Origin: Acididesulfobacillus acetoxydans
Lineage (GTDB): Bacteria > Bacillota > Desulfitobacteriia > Desulfitobacteriales > Desulfitobacteriaceae
Assembly: GCF_900016645.1 (NCBI RefSeq)
Contig: NZ_CDGJ01000078.1
DNA: 64,000 bases
Strand: one strand, 5' to 3'
The notes under the pieces are model-generated. The model saw nothing but the letters and a program-made list of their open reading frames with translations, was not told the DNA's origin and did not search any database. How positions within the stretch are numbered: the stretch's first letter is position 1; each line of letters starts with the position of its first letter. Shown here one piece after another: positions 51,490-59,018 of this stretch. The position numbers and the translations under genes were made by a program.

Positions 51490-51915
51490 ATGATTGCCCA
51501 AAGCAAACGGGTAGCGATGGCTGCCCTGAAGATGGCAATGACGGAAAGCCGGGAGGAAGAGACTGAACTTAAGGAGTTCTTCGCCAGGCAGGGGATTAAG
51601 ACCGCGGCCGTGGATTACGGCGGGGACTACGTAAGTTCCGTGAAGAAAATTATCGAGCGGGCCGTGGTGGCTGCCAAGCGCGAAGGGGTGATCAAGGAGA
51701 CCCACGGAGACGAAGGAGCGGTTGCGGGAGCGACGCGTGAAGCGCTGACCCAGATCATGCCTAAAGCCATAGGGCTCAATGTGGGCGGCAAAATCGGGGT
51801 TGCGCGGCGTGACGAGCACCTGACCGTGGCTATTTTCTTTGGGGTCGGGCTCTTGCACTTGGATGAAGTGGCCATGGGTTTGGGCCACCGGGCGGCACCC
51901 AAAGAAAGCCTCTAG
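51490..51915 (+). CDS. HutP-family RNA-binding antiterminator-like protein
   Basis: 141 aa, near the 148 aa of Bacillus HutP. The alignment is clear in GVIKETHGDEGAVAGATREALTQI and the C-terminal MGLGHRA. Bacillus HutP, a hexamer, binds UAG/NAG triplets in hut mRNA when L-histidine and Mg are bound through His73, His77 and His138. Here the first two positions are G76 and G80; only H133 is kept. Histidine sensing by the known mode is therefore unlikely. No hut genes are near; it is followed by aroH and the trp genes, whose leader is full of NAG triplets. ATG 51490 after GGGGGG. Aromatic control is inference. Confidence 0.82.
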   Translation: MIAQSKRVAMAALKMAMTESREEETELKEFFARQGIKTAAVDYGGDYVSSVKKIIERAVVAAKREGVIKETHGDEGAVAGATREALTQIMPKAIGLNVGGKIGVARRDEHLTVAIFFGVGLLHLDEVAMGLGHRAAPKESL

Positions 51916-51992
51916 GCAGGACAGGAAGGACGGGAAGGGCGGAGGCTGGGACCGGACGGAAGGATAAGACGGGAAGGAAAGGAGTGGGTCTT

Positions 51993-52355
51993 ATGGTGCG
52001 GGGAATAAGAGGAGCCACTAGCGTGGAGGAAAATACGGCGGAAGAGATTCGGACGGCGACCCAGGAATTGCTCCAGGCGATTGTCAGGGAGAACAATCTT
52101 GCGTTAGAGGAGATCGTGAGTGCTGTTTTCACTGTGACCCCGGATCTGAATGCGGAATTTCCCGCTTCTTTTGCCCGGGAGATCGGCTGGGAACGCGTCC
52201 CTTTGCTCTGCTCCACGGAGATTCCGGTGCAGGGTGCCATGCCGCTCTGCATCAGGGTTTTGCTCCATGTCAACACGGAACTGACCCAGAAAGAGATACG
52301 CCACATTTATCTCCGCCGGGCCGTGAGTCTGCGCAAAGATTTGGCGGCCCAGTGA
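51993..52355 (+). CDS. aroH: Chorismate mutase, AroH class
   Basis: 120 aa, monofunctional trimeric AroH type. VRGIRGATSVEENTAEEI at the start, with the active-site arginine of RGIRGA, then TPDLNAEFPASFAREIGWERVPLLCSTEIPVQGAMPLCIRVLLH, holding the catalytic Arg and Glu region, match Bacillus AroH. Converts chorismate to prephenate. ATG 51993 has AAAGGAG 8 nt upstream. Lies directly before the trp leader, just as aroH precedes trpE in the Bacillus supraoperon. Confidence 0.95.
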   Translation: MVRGIRGATSVEENTAEEIRTATQELLQAIVRENNLALEEIVSAVFTVTPDLNAEFPASFAREIGWERVPLLCSTEIPVQGAMPLCIRVLLHVNTELTQKEIRHIYLRRAVSLRKDLAAQ

Positions 52356-52414
52356 AGGGGTTAGGTGAGTGGATTAGGCAAAACATCTGGGTGTAGAGAT
52401 CTTTAAAATGGGTA

Positions 52415-52444
52415 TTGACGGAAAAGACCCCTCTCCTATATACT
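52415..52444 (+). promoter_or_regulatory. Sigma-A promoter of the trp leader
   Basis: TTGACG (52415-52420), 18-nt spacer, TATACT (52439-52444). Gives a leader of about 430 nt before trpE. Confidence 0.8.
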
Positions 52445-52592
52445 TGATGTAGGGAGAGTTACTGACTGGGAGCGAACAGCCTTTGCTTGGATCAGGGTTA
52501 AGTGGGTAAGCAGGTTTAGGGTGCAGCATAGGGATTGGGCTTAAAGTTCGCTGGAGGTTTAGAGTCGATTCGAGCTTAGGGGAGCAGATTCC

Positions 52593-52676
52593 GAGTTCAG
52601 CGGTTAGTGTAGAGTTAGAGTTAGAGTTATAGTTATAGTTAGGTCAGAGTCAGAGTTAGGTCAGAGTTAGAGTTAG
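52593..52676 (+). promoter_or_regulatory. First NAG-triplet array of the trp leader
   Basis: A run of TAG and GAG triplets mostly 5-6 nt apart, for example TAG at 52605, 52610, 52616, 52622, 52630 and 52636, then GAG at 52647, 52653, 52664 and 52670, ending TAG 52674. The DNA is a diverged GAGTTA hexamer repeat. More TAG/CAG triplets occur upstream between 52450 and 52590. Candidate binding region for TRAP or the HutP-like protein. Confidence 0.65.
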
Positions 52677-52719
52677 GCAAGCCGGTCCGCAGTTTGACTA
52701 CTAAGTCACAATTTACAAC

Positions 52720-52775
52720 TAGTTGAGTTTTAGCAGAGATGAGGGTTCCGCGCAGTTGAGTTGAGCTGAGATGAG
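52720..52775 (+). promoter_or_regulatory. Second NAG array, TRAP-type site before trpE
   Basis: TAG 52720, GAG 52725, TAG 52731, GAG 52736, GAG 52741, then after a 9-nt gap CAG 52753, GAG 52758, GAG 52763, GAG 52768, GAG 52773. Spacers of 2-3 nt are exactly those of TRAP sites, which have 9-11 G/UAG repeats. The array ends 15 nt before the terminator. GAG repeats and the terminator 5' arm share short pairing (GGTT/AACC, TGAG/CTCA), so bound protein could block an antiterminator. Confidence 0.8.
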
Positions 52776-52790
52776 GTTCTGGTGTAATGA

Positions 52791-52826
52791 AACCGGCACT
52801 CATTTGAGTGCTGGTTTTTTATTTTT
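52791..52826 (+). terminator. Attenuator terminator before trpE
   Basis: AACCGGCACTCA and TGAGTGCTGGTT pair over twelve positions with one G-U (52791-52816), followed by TTTTTTATTTTT. Lies in the transcript between the trp promoter and the trpE start. Confidence 0.92.
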
Positions 52827-52878
52827 CTTTGAATCCCGGCGTATGATGCCGGGAGAGAAAGCTGAGGTGAGGAGAAAG

Positions 52879-54579
52879 GTGCTGCTCGCAAGTCAGGAGT
52901 TGGAACAGCTGAGCACAAAAGTGTTTGCGGCAAGTCAGGAATGGGGCTCAATCAGTGCCAAGTTCCGGCCGGAAGCGGGAATTTTGCAGCTGGCCCGGTT
53001 GGGAGAGCGGTTGGGAATGCCCTGCCGGTTCGTCCTGGAAGGGCAGGAACGCGAGCACGAACGCTCGTATCTGGGGTTCGGCCAAGGCTGGCCGGTGACA
53101 GGTAAATACCGGCCGGGACACGATCCGCTCGAGGAACTGAGGGAATTTCTTCGGGCCTGGCGCCGGAACTGTCAGCCCTGCGGCGGGGGAACGTGCGCCC
53201 CCGCTTTGGAGAGCGGACTGATCGGCTATTTTGATTACGAGTGGGGGCTTGTCTGGCAAAAACCCCGGTCTACCGCGGCCGCACCCTCGTATTTCTTCCG
53301 CGCCTGCCCGGTGAATATTATTTGGCTGCCCAAAGAGGACCGCCTGGTTTTGGAAGTATTCGCGCAGACAAGGGCCGGAGCGGAGGACCTCCTTGCCGGC
53401 TGGGGTCGCGCGATCACGGATTTTCTCGGGAGCGCGGGAATAGACCAAGACGAAACAAACTCTGGGCCGGACCTGAAAATCCCCGGACGGGGTGTGTCTG
53501 GCTCCCGGGAGGGGGGCTGCTCTTCGGAGGCGAGGGAAATACCCTCTCCCGAAGGATCTAAACAGCCCGTAGGGGTACAGTTCGCGGAAGAACCGGCGCC
53601 GCCCGAACGGGGAGAACCGATACTGCCGGCTGAGGGATCGCTTGCCGGTGGACCGCGGGGGGCGGCACTTGAGAGACAACCGGTGCGGCCGGCGGAGGCG
53701 GGTGGGCCGGTCCCGGGTCCTCCCCGGGAGGAAAAGCCGCCTGAGCCTTGGCGGAGCAACATGGACCGCGTTTCTTATCTGGAGAAGGTTCGCCGGATTC
53801 AGGAATTCATCCGGGCGGGAGATATTTTTCAGGGGGTTTTCTCCCAGCGCTTTTCCCGCCGGGCGAAAGCCAGCCCTTGGCGGATTTATGAAAGGCTGCG
53901 GCTCCTTAATCCTTCCCCCTATATGTTTTATTTGGAGGGAGAGAAGGAGACTTTGGTCGGAAGTTCTCCCGAGCTCCTCGTCTCCACGCTGGGAAAGCGC
54001 GTGATAACCCGCCCGATTGCCGGGACCAGGCCGCGGGGTCCCAGTGAAGCGGTCGATAAAGCCAGGGAAAAGGAATTGCGCCTCGATGCCAAGGAGAACG
54101 CCGAACACGCCATGCTGGTGGATTTGGGGCGGAACGACATCGGGCGGGTAGCCGGCTGCGGCAGTGTCAAGGTCAGTCAATATGCCAAGGTGGAGCGCTT
54201 CTCCCATGTCATGCATCTCGTCTCCACCGTAGAAGGAGAATTGCGCCGGGGGGAAGACGGTCTTTCGGCTCTGAAAGCGGTTTTTCCGGCCGGTACTCTG
54301 AGCGGTGCTCCCAAAGTCCGCGCCATGGAAATCTTGCAGGAATTGGAGCCTGAACGCAGAGGAGCGTACGGTGGCGCCCTGGGGATCGCGCGCTGGAACG
54401 GGGATGTCGATTTCTGCATCACCATTCGCACTTTGCAGGTTCGCGGGGATACGGTAAATGTCCAAGCCGGCGGGGGAATAGTCTACGACTCTCAGCCGGA
54501 AAGAGAGTATGCGGAAACGCTCCAGAAGGCGATGGCTTTGATGAAAGCGGTGGATGAAGTTGTTGACGGTGATCGATAA
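52879..54579 (+). CDS. trpE: Anthranilate synthase component I
   Basis: 566 aa. N-terminal regulatory domain (residues 1-190), a repetitive Gly/Glu/Pro/Ala-rich insert of about 100 residues, then the chorismate-binding domain from about 290 (FIRAGDIFQGVFSQRFSR, RPIAGTRPRG, LVDLGRNDIGRVA, FPAGTLSGAPKVRAMEI, QAGGGIVYDS). PIAGT rather than PIKGT points to TrpE, not PabB. The Trp feedback motif LLES reads VLEG at residues 52-55. GTG 52879 is chosen because GAGGTGA (52864-52870) lies 8 nt upstream; in-frame ATGs at 52843/52846 have no ribosome site and earlier ones lie in the terminator. Confidence 0.93.
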   Translation: MLLASQELEQLSTKVFAASQEWGSISAKFRPEAGILQLARLGERLGMPCRFVLEGQEREHERSYLGFGQGWPVTGKYRPGHDPLEELREFLRAWRRNCQPCGGGTCAPALESGLIGYFDYEWGLVWQKPRSTAAAPSYFFRACPVNIIWLPKEDRLVLEVFAQTRAGAEDLLAGWGRAITDFLGSAGIDQDETNSGPDLKIPGRGVSGSREGGCSSEAREIPSPEGSKQPVGVQFAEEPAPPERGEPILPAEGSLAGGPRGAALERQPVRPAEAGGPVPGPPREEKPPEPWRSNMDRVSYLEKVRRIQEFIRAGDIFQGVFSQRFSRRAKASPWRIYERLRLLNPSPYMFYLEGEKETLVGSSPELLVSTLGKRVITRPIAGTRPRGPSEAVDKAREKELRLDAKENAEHAMLVDLGRNDIGRVAGCGSVKVSQYAKVERFSHVMHLVSTVEGELRRGEDGLSALKAVFPAGTLSGAPKVRAMEILQELEPERRGAYGGALGIARWNGDVDFCITIRTLQVRGDTVNVQAGGGIVYDSQPEREYAETLQKAMALMKAVDEVVDGDR

Positions 54580-55192
54580 TTATGATTCTTTCACGTACAA
54601 CCTGGCTCAGGCTCTGGGACGCCTGGGGGGAGAGGAGGTGCGGGTCTGGCGCAACGACGAAAGAACGGTCGCGGAGATTTTAGCAGAGAAACCCGCCGGC
54701 ATCATTCTTTCACCGGGTCCCTGCACTCCGGCGGAAGCCGGCATATCCCTGGAACTAGTGCAAGAATTGGGGGAAAGGGCCGCCCGGGGCGGCGGAGCGC
54801 TGCCGATCTTGGGTGTTTGCCTGGGACATCAGGCCCTGGCCATGGCTTTCGGCGGCCAAGTGGTCCGGGCGCCCGAGATAGTGCACGGGAAGGCATCTGC
54901 CGTTTATCATTGCGGGGAGGGCCTGTTCGCCGGCTTGGAACAAGGGTTTAAAGCGGGCCGTTACCATTCTCTGATGGTGGAGAAGGAAAGTCTCGGTCCG
55001 CAGTGGGCGATAACGGCCCAAACGGCAGAGGGTCTGGTTATGGGGATAGAACACCGGGAATACCCGTTTTACGGGTTGCAATTTCACCCGGAAAGCATTC
55101 TGACACCGGACGGGGACACGATCCTGCGAACATTCCTGAGCGTGGTGGAGGGGAACACGGCCGCCCCCGGCCCGGAGCGAAAGTACGGTTAA
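54554..55192 (+). CDS. trpG: Anthranilate synthase component II (glutamine amidotransferase)
   Basis: 212 aa class I glutaminase. IDNYDSFTYNLAQ, ILSPGPCTP, the nucleophile motif GVCLGHQALA and the FHPES histidine/glutamate site are all present. Supplies ammonia to TrpE, and may also serve p-aminobenzoate synthesis since no separate pabA is seen. Start ATG 54554 overlaps trpE by 26 nt, so the subunits are coupled. Confidence 0.95.
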   Translation: MKLLTVIDNYDSFTYNLAQALGRLGGEEVRVWRNDERTVAEILAEKPAGIILSPGPCTPAEAGISLELVQELGERAARGGGALPILGVCLGHQALAMAFGGQVVRAPEIVHGKASAVYHCGEGLFAGLEQGFKAGRYHSLMVEKESLGPQWAITAQTAEGLVMGIEHREYPFYGLQFHPESILTPDGDTILRTFLSVVEGNTAAPGPERKYG

Positions 55193-55229
55193 ATATTAAC
55201 GAAGATGAGCTGAGAAAGGAGAGCAGAGG

Positions 55230-56255
55230 ATGAGTGCGATTCGTGAGGCTTTGGACAATCTGAGCCGGGGAGAAAATTTGTCCGCCGAACTGGCGGGCGG
55301 GGTAATGACGGAACTCATGGCCGGGGACCTGACCGGGGCCCAGATCGGGGCCTTGCTTCTCGGGCTGAGGCTGAAAGGAGAGACGGCGGAGGAAATAGCA
55401 GCCTTTGCCGGGGTCCTGCGGAGTTTGAGCGAGAGAATCCCGGCGCCTTCCGGGACGGTTGACACCTGCGGAACGGGCGGAGACGGGGGAGGAACGTTCA
55501 ATATTTCCACTACGACGGCCTTTGTCGTGGCGGGGGCGGGGGTGCCGGTGGCCAAGCACGGCAACCGTTTTGCCTCAGGCCGCTGCGGCAGCGCCGATGT
55601 CTTGGAGGCCCTGGGAGTACCGCTGGATCTAAGCCCGCGCGAGAGTTCCGCTAACCTGCGGGAGATAGGGATGGCTTTTCTCTTTGCTCCCTTATACCAT
55701 CCGGCCTTGGGCAAGGTGGCTGCCCACCGGCGTGAGTTGGGAGTGCGGACCATTTTCAACCTGCTCGGCCCGCTCTTGAACCCGGCTCAGGCGCCCTACC
55801 AACTCTTGGGGGTGTCTTCCCTCATTCTTTTGCCCAAGCTGGCTAAAGCCCTGCAGATTTTGGGGGTGGAGCGGGCGATTGTCGTCGTGGGAGAGGACGG
55901 TCTGGACGAAGTCAGCTTGACGGCAGCCACTCAGGCGATTTTGGTCGAGCGGGACAAATTTTTCCCCTTCCGCCTGACACCGGAGGAATACGGTCTGACA
56001 CGCTGCTCTCCGGTCGAGCTGCGGGGAGGAGGGCCTGAAGAAAATGTCCGTCACACTTTGGCGGTCCTGGAAGGAAGGCCCGGACCCAAACGGGATGTCG
56101 TCCTCCTCAACTCCGGCGTGGCTCTTTTTGCGGCGGGCAAAGCGAGAAACATCGGGGAAGGAATTCTAATGGCTGCCGAGAGCATTGACTCAGGCGCGGC
56201 CTTGGGTAAGCTGGAGGCCCTGCAAGCCGGAAGTGCAAAGAGCTTGGCTCTTTAA
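55230..56255 (+). CDS. trpD: Anthranilate phosphoribosyltransferase
   Basis: 341 aa. TCGTGGDGGGTFNISTTTAFVVAGAGVPVAKHGNRFASGRCGSADVLEALG contains the PRPP and anthranilate sites; FNLLGPLLNPA and VVGEDGLDEVSLTA complete the family pattern. ATG 55230 follows GAAAGGAG. Followed directly by trpB; trpC and trpF are at 28-30 kb. Confidence 0.95.
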   Translation: MSAIREALDNLSRGENLSAELAGGVMTELMAGDLTGAQIGALLLGLRLKGETAEEIAAFAGVLRSLSERIPAPSGTVDTCGTGGDGGGTFNISTTTAFVVAGAGVPVAKHGNRFASGRCGSADVLEALGVPLDLSPRESSANLREIGMAFLFAPLYHPALGKVAAHRRELGVRTIFNLLGPLLNPAQAPYQLLGVSSLILLPKLAKALQILGVERAIVVVGEDGLDEVSLTAATQAILVERDKFFPFRLTPEEYGLTRCSPVELRGGGPEENVRHTLAVLEGRPGPKRDVVLLNSGVALFAAGKARNIGEGILMAAESIDSGAALGKLEALQAGSAKSLAL

Positions 56256-56354
56256 AGGGGCCGGTCAGGGGAACCACTCCCGACCGAAGAAGCCCCTCAG
56301 AAGCGAGAGTCTCACCGGCGATAGCGGATGAAAGAGTGGGAAAGGAGAGAAAAA

Positions 56355-57680
56355 ATGAGTGTCCTAAAAAGCGTCGGCGTCCCGGAAAGCGCCGGGGAAA
56401 AGGAAAGCCTCACAGAAAAGGGTGGCCTGCGCGGGCAAAAAGAGGACCAAGTAAAGAGTGAGAGCCGGCACGCGCTGATGGCCGCTGGGGATGAGCGGCC
56501 GGGCCGCTTCGGTCCGTACGGCGGAGCTTACGTGGCCGAGACCCTGGTCCCGGTCTTGCGCGAGGTCGAAAAAGCATATGCGGAGGCAAAGCAAGATCCG
56601 GCTTTTACAGAGGAGTTTGGGCGGCTTCTGCGGGAATATGTCGGGCGCCCCTCTCTCTTTTATGCCGCGGAGCGTCTCAGCGCCCAGCTGGGCGGAGCGC
56701 GGATTTACTTGAAGCGGGAAGATTTGAATCACACCGGGGCCCATAAAATCAATAACACGCTGGGCCAGGTACTGCTCGCCAAACGCATGGGGAAAACGCG
56801 GGTTATTGCCGAAACGGGAGCGGGGCAGCACGGAGTGGCCACGGCGACCGCCTGTGCCTTGTTCGGTTTGTCCTGCATCGTTTATATGGGGGAAGAGGAC
56901 ATCCGGCGGCAGCGTTTGAATGTCCTGCGCATGCGTTTATTGGGAGCGGAGGTACGCTCGGTCAGCCAGGGTTCTAAAACCTTGAAAGACGCTATCAATG
57001 AAGCCCTGCGCGATTGGGTGAGCCATGTCGAGGATACGTTTTATTGTTTCGGCACGGCGGCCGGTCCCCATCCCTTCCCGACCATGGTGCGGAATTTCCA
57101 GGCCGTGATCGGGCGGGAGACTAAAGAACAGGCTCTGAAGGTTTTGGGCCGCCTGCCTGATGCCTTGGTGGCCTGCGTGGGGGGCGGGAGCAACGCCATC
57201 GGCTTTTTCCATCCCTTCATTGGCGATCCCTCCGTCCGCCTGATCGGGGTGGAGGCCGGCGGAAAAGGGGACGAACCCAAGGGCCATGCGGCAACGTTGG
57301 GTCTGGGCGAACCGGGCGTTCTGCACGGGGCCTACAGCTATTTGCTCCAGGATGACGACGGGCAGATCCTGCCCACGCATTCCGTCTCAGCCGGTCTCGA
57401 TTACCCCGGGGTGGGTCCGGAGCACAGCTATCTCAAAGAAAGCGGCAGGGCCGAGTATGTGCGGGTCGGGGATGAGGAAGCCGTCCGGGCCTGTGAAATA
57501 CTCTGCCAAACCGAGGGCATCCTGCCCGCGCTGGAAAGTGCCCACGCTCTGGCCTATGCCGTCAGGCTGGCGCCGGAGCTCGGCAGCGAAAAGGTCATTG
57601 TCGTCAATTTATCCGGGAGAGGGGACAAAGATGTCGAGACCCTGTCCGCTTATCTCGCGAGGAGGGATTCAGATGAGTGA
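56355..57680 (+). CDS. trpB: Tryptophan synthase beta chain
   Basis: 441 aa PLP enzyme. GRFGPYGGAYVAETL, HTGAHKINNTLGQ (PLP lysine), AETGAGQHGVATATACALFG and GGGSNAIG are typical. ATG 56355 follows AAAGGAG and gives an N-terminal extension of about 45 polar residues (VGVPESAGEKESLTEKGG-like) not found in normal TrpB; ATG 56478 would remove it but has no clear ribosome site. Overlaps trpA by 8 nt. Confidence 0.95.
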   Translation: MSVLKSVGVPESAGEKESLTEKGGLRGQKEDQVKSESRHALMAAGDERPGRFGPYGGAYVAETLVPVLREVEKAYAEAKQDPAFTEEFGRLLREYVGRPSLFYAAERLSAQLGGARIYLKREDLNHTGAHKINNTLGQVLLAKRMGKTRVIAETGAGQHGVATATACALFGLSCIVYMGEEDIRRQRLNVLRMRLLGAEVRSVSQGSKTLKDAINEALRDWVSHVEDTFYCFGTAAGPHPFPTMVRNFQAVIGRETKEQALKVLGRLPDALVACVGGGSNAIGFFHPFIGDPSVRLIGVEAGGKGDEPKGHAATLGLGEPGVLHGAYSYLLQDDDGQILPTHSVSAGLDYPGVGPEHSYLKESGRAEYVRVGDEEAVRACEILCQTEGILPALESAHALAYAVRLAPELGSEKVIVVNLSGRGDKDVETLSAYLARRDSDE

Positions 57681-58512
57681 AAGATTGCAGGAGGCCTTTG
57701 CCCGCCCGGGCCGGGGCCTGACCCGCCTGATAGCTTATTTAATGGCGGGGGATCCCGATTATGAAACGAGCCTGCGCCGGCTGTCCGGGTTGGCCGACGC
57801 GGGTGTCGATATCCTGGAGCTGGGAGTGCCTTTCAGTGATCCGATGGCCGACGGGCCGGTGATCCAGGCAGCCGGGGGCCGGGCTCTGGCAGCCGGGATG
57901 AGGCTGAGCCGGGTCTTAGCCATGGTGCGCGATTTTCGCCGGGAACGTGAGACTCCCCTGCTCCTCATGAGTTATCTGAACCCCCTCTTACGTTACGGTT
58001 GGGACGATTTCGTGCGGGAAGCCGCGGAGGCGGGGGTGGACGGTCTGATCCTGCCGGACCTGCCCTGGCGGGAAGGGCGGGTATTCCGGGAGAGGGCCGG
58101 ACAACTGGTGGGCCGCCGACTGGCCTTTATTCCTATGGCCGCGCTGACGAGTGAGGCGGAAGACATTGAAGCTTTGCAAGAGGCGGAGGGCGGCTTTGTC
58201 TATGTCTTGGCCAAGAACGGGATCACGGGCGGGGAGTCGGGCATCGCGCCTGAGGTTCTGGATTTCATTGCCCGCTTGGGAAGTGATTTGCGTCTTCCCC
58301 GCTGTGTCGGCTTCGGTTTGCGCAGCCGCGAACAGGTGGAACGCTTGGCCCCGGCCGTGGAGGGTGTCATCGTCGGCAGCGCCTTGGTGGAGCGTCTTTC
58401 CGGCTTGGATCAAACCGGTCTGCAGGGAAGTGAACTGGGAAAAGCCGAAGAAGGAGTGTATGCCTGGCTCAGCGGCCTTTGGCAGGAAAACCCGCAATTC
58501 TTAAATTCTTAA
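57673..58512 (+). CDS. trpA: Tryptophan synthase alpha chain
   Basis: 279 aa TIM barrel. LIAYLMAGDPDYETSL, DILELGVPFSDPMADGPVIQAAGGRAL (catalytic Glu and Asp), LLLMSYLNPLLRYG and VYVLAKNGITGG (variant of the usual YLVSRxGVTG) match TrpA. ATG 57673 follows GGAGGG. Last gene of the trpEGDBA group; a new promoter lies just after its stop. Confidence 0.95.
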   Translation: MSERLQEAFARPGRGLTRLIAYLMAGDPDYETSLRRLSGLADAGVDILELGVPFSDPMADGPVIQAAGGRALAAGMRLSRVLAMVRDFRRERETPLLLMSYLNPLLRYGWDDFVREAAEAGVDGLILPDLPWREGRVFRERAGQLVGRRLAFIPMAALTSEAEDIEALQEAEGGFVYVLAKNGITGGESGIAPEVLDFIARLGSDLRLPRCVGFGLRSREQVERLAPAVEGVIVGSALVERLSGLDQTGLQGSELGKAEEGVYAWLSGLWQENPQFLNS

Positions 58513-58520
58513 AAGTACGG

Positions 58521-58549
58521 TTGTTGAGAAAGGACATTTATGCTAAAAT
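58521..58549 (+). promoter_or_regulatory. Promoter between trpA and aroF
   Basis: TTGTTG (58521-58526), 17-nt spacer, TAAAAT (58544-58549). Starts a leader of about 460 nt before aroF. Confidence 0.6.
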
Positions 58550-58600
58550 ACGAAGAATAAAGGTGTTTACGGGGGTGGAGATTCCTGTTTTCACAGTACG

Positions 58601-58735
58601 ACGGCAGGACGGCAGGACGGCGTTTTCAAATCCCGATCGGGTCAGATAATTATCCCGGTTTGGTTCCGGGAGCGGCAGGAGGGGAAAGGCAGGAGTTTAA
58701 GGATGGATCGGATGGGGTAGTACAGTAGGATGGGA
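58601..58735 (+). other. NAG-rich leader segment before aroF
   Basis: Begins with ACGGCAGG repeats of 8 bp (58601-58622), then CAG/GAG/TAG triplets scattered to TAG-ta-CAG-TAG at 58718-58728. Spacing is less regular than in the trpE leader. No known riboswitch recognised. Confidence 0.35.
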
Positions 58736-58749
58736 GTGGTGAAATTTTC

Positions 58750-58782
58750 GGCACCCTTCTATTCAGGGTGCCTTTGTTGTTC
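58750..58782 (+). terminator. Leader terminator before aroF
   Basis: GGCACCC, 9-nt loop, GGGTGCC (58750-58772), then TTTGTTGTTCTT. Lies after the promoter at 58521 and 240 nt before aroF, so it can act as an attenuator or end the trp transcript. Confidence 0.75.
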
Positions 58783-58867
58783 TTCAGCCAGGGAATACCG
58801 CATGGGAATTAGAAGCACGTGGCCGTGTCGGTGAAATTCTCCCGTTCAAGCCTAGGGTTTTAGTCGG

Positions 58868-58943
58868 GGCCGGGTGGCGACCCGGCCGGGAGAACCAAAT
58901 TTTACCTAAGACAATAGAATAGAATAAAATACAATACAATAAT
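58868..58943 (+). other. Perfect hairpin and A/T pentamer repeat before aroF
   Basis: GGCCGGGT-ggcg-ACCCGGCC (58868-58887) without a U-tract, then ATAGA/ATACA pentamers (about 58914-58940), the most A+T-rich stretch of the window. The role is unknown; a promoter could hide in the A/T run. Confidence 0.4.
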
Positions 58944-59018
58944 CGGCAGCGGCAGAGAGTGAATGGTCCCCGGGGACAGCAGCATGGCAAGTACGGTAGA
59001 AAGATGAGGGAAAAAGAG

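Noticed and set aside
52735..52760. GGGTTCCGCG before the trpE terminator resembles part of a T-box
   Set aside because: The tRNA-pairing UGGN bulge and the rest of the AGGGUGGNACCGCG box are missing, and no specifier stem was found; NAG triplets explain the leader better.
52771..52878. ATG starts of trpE within or just after the terminator
   Set aside because: They would place the terminator stem inside the gene or lack a ribosome site; GTG 52879 has GAGGTGA at 8 nt.
52948..54465. Long open frame opposite trpE (505 codons)
   Set aside because: Antisense shadow of a high-G+C gene; no ribosome site, composition rich in Arg/Pro, no family resemblance.
58868..58887. GGGTGGCGACCC in the aroF leader as a T-box
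   Set aside because: It is the loop region of a perfect hairpin with no following terminator, and lacks the T-box ACCGCG end.
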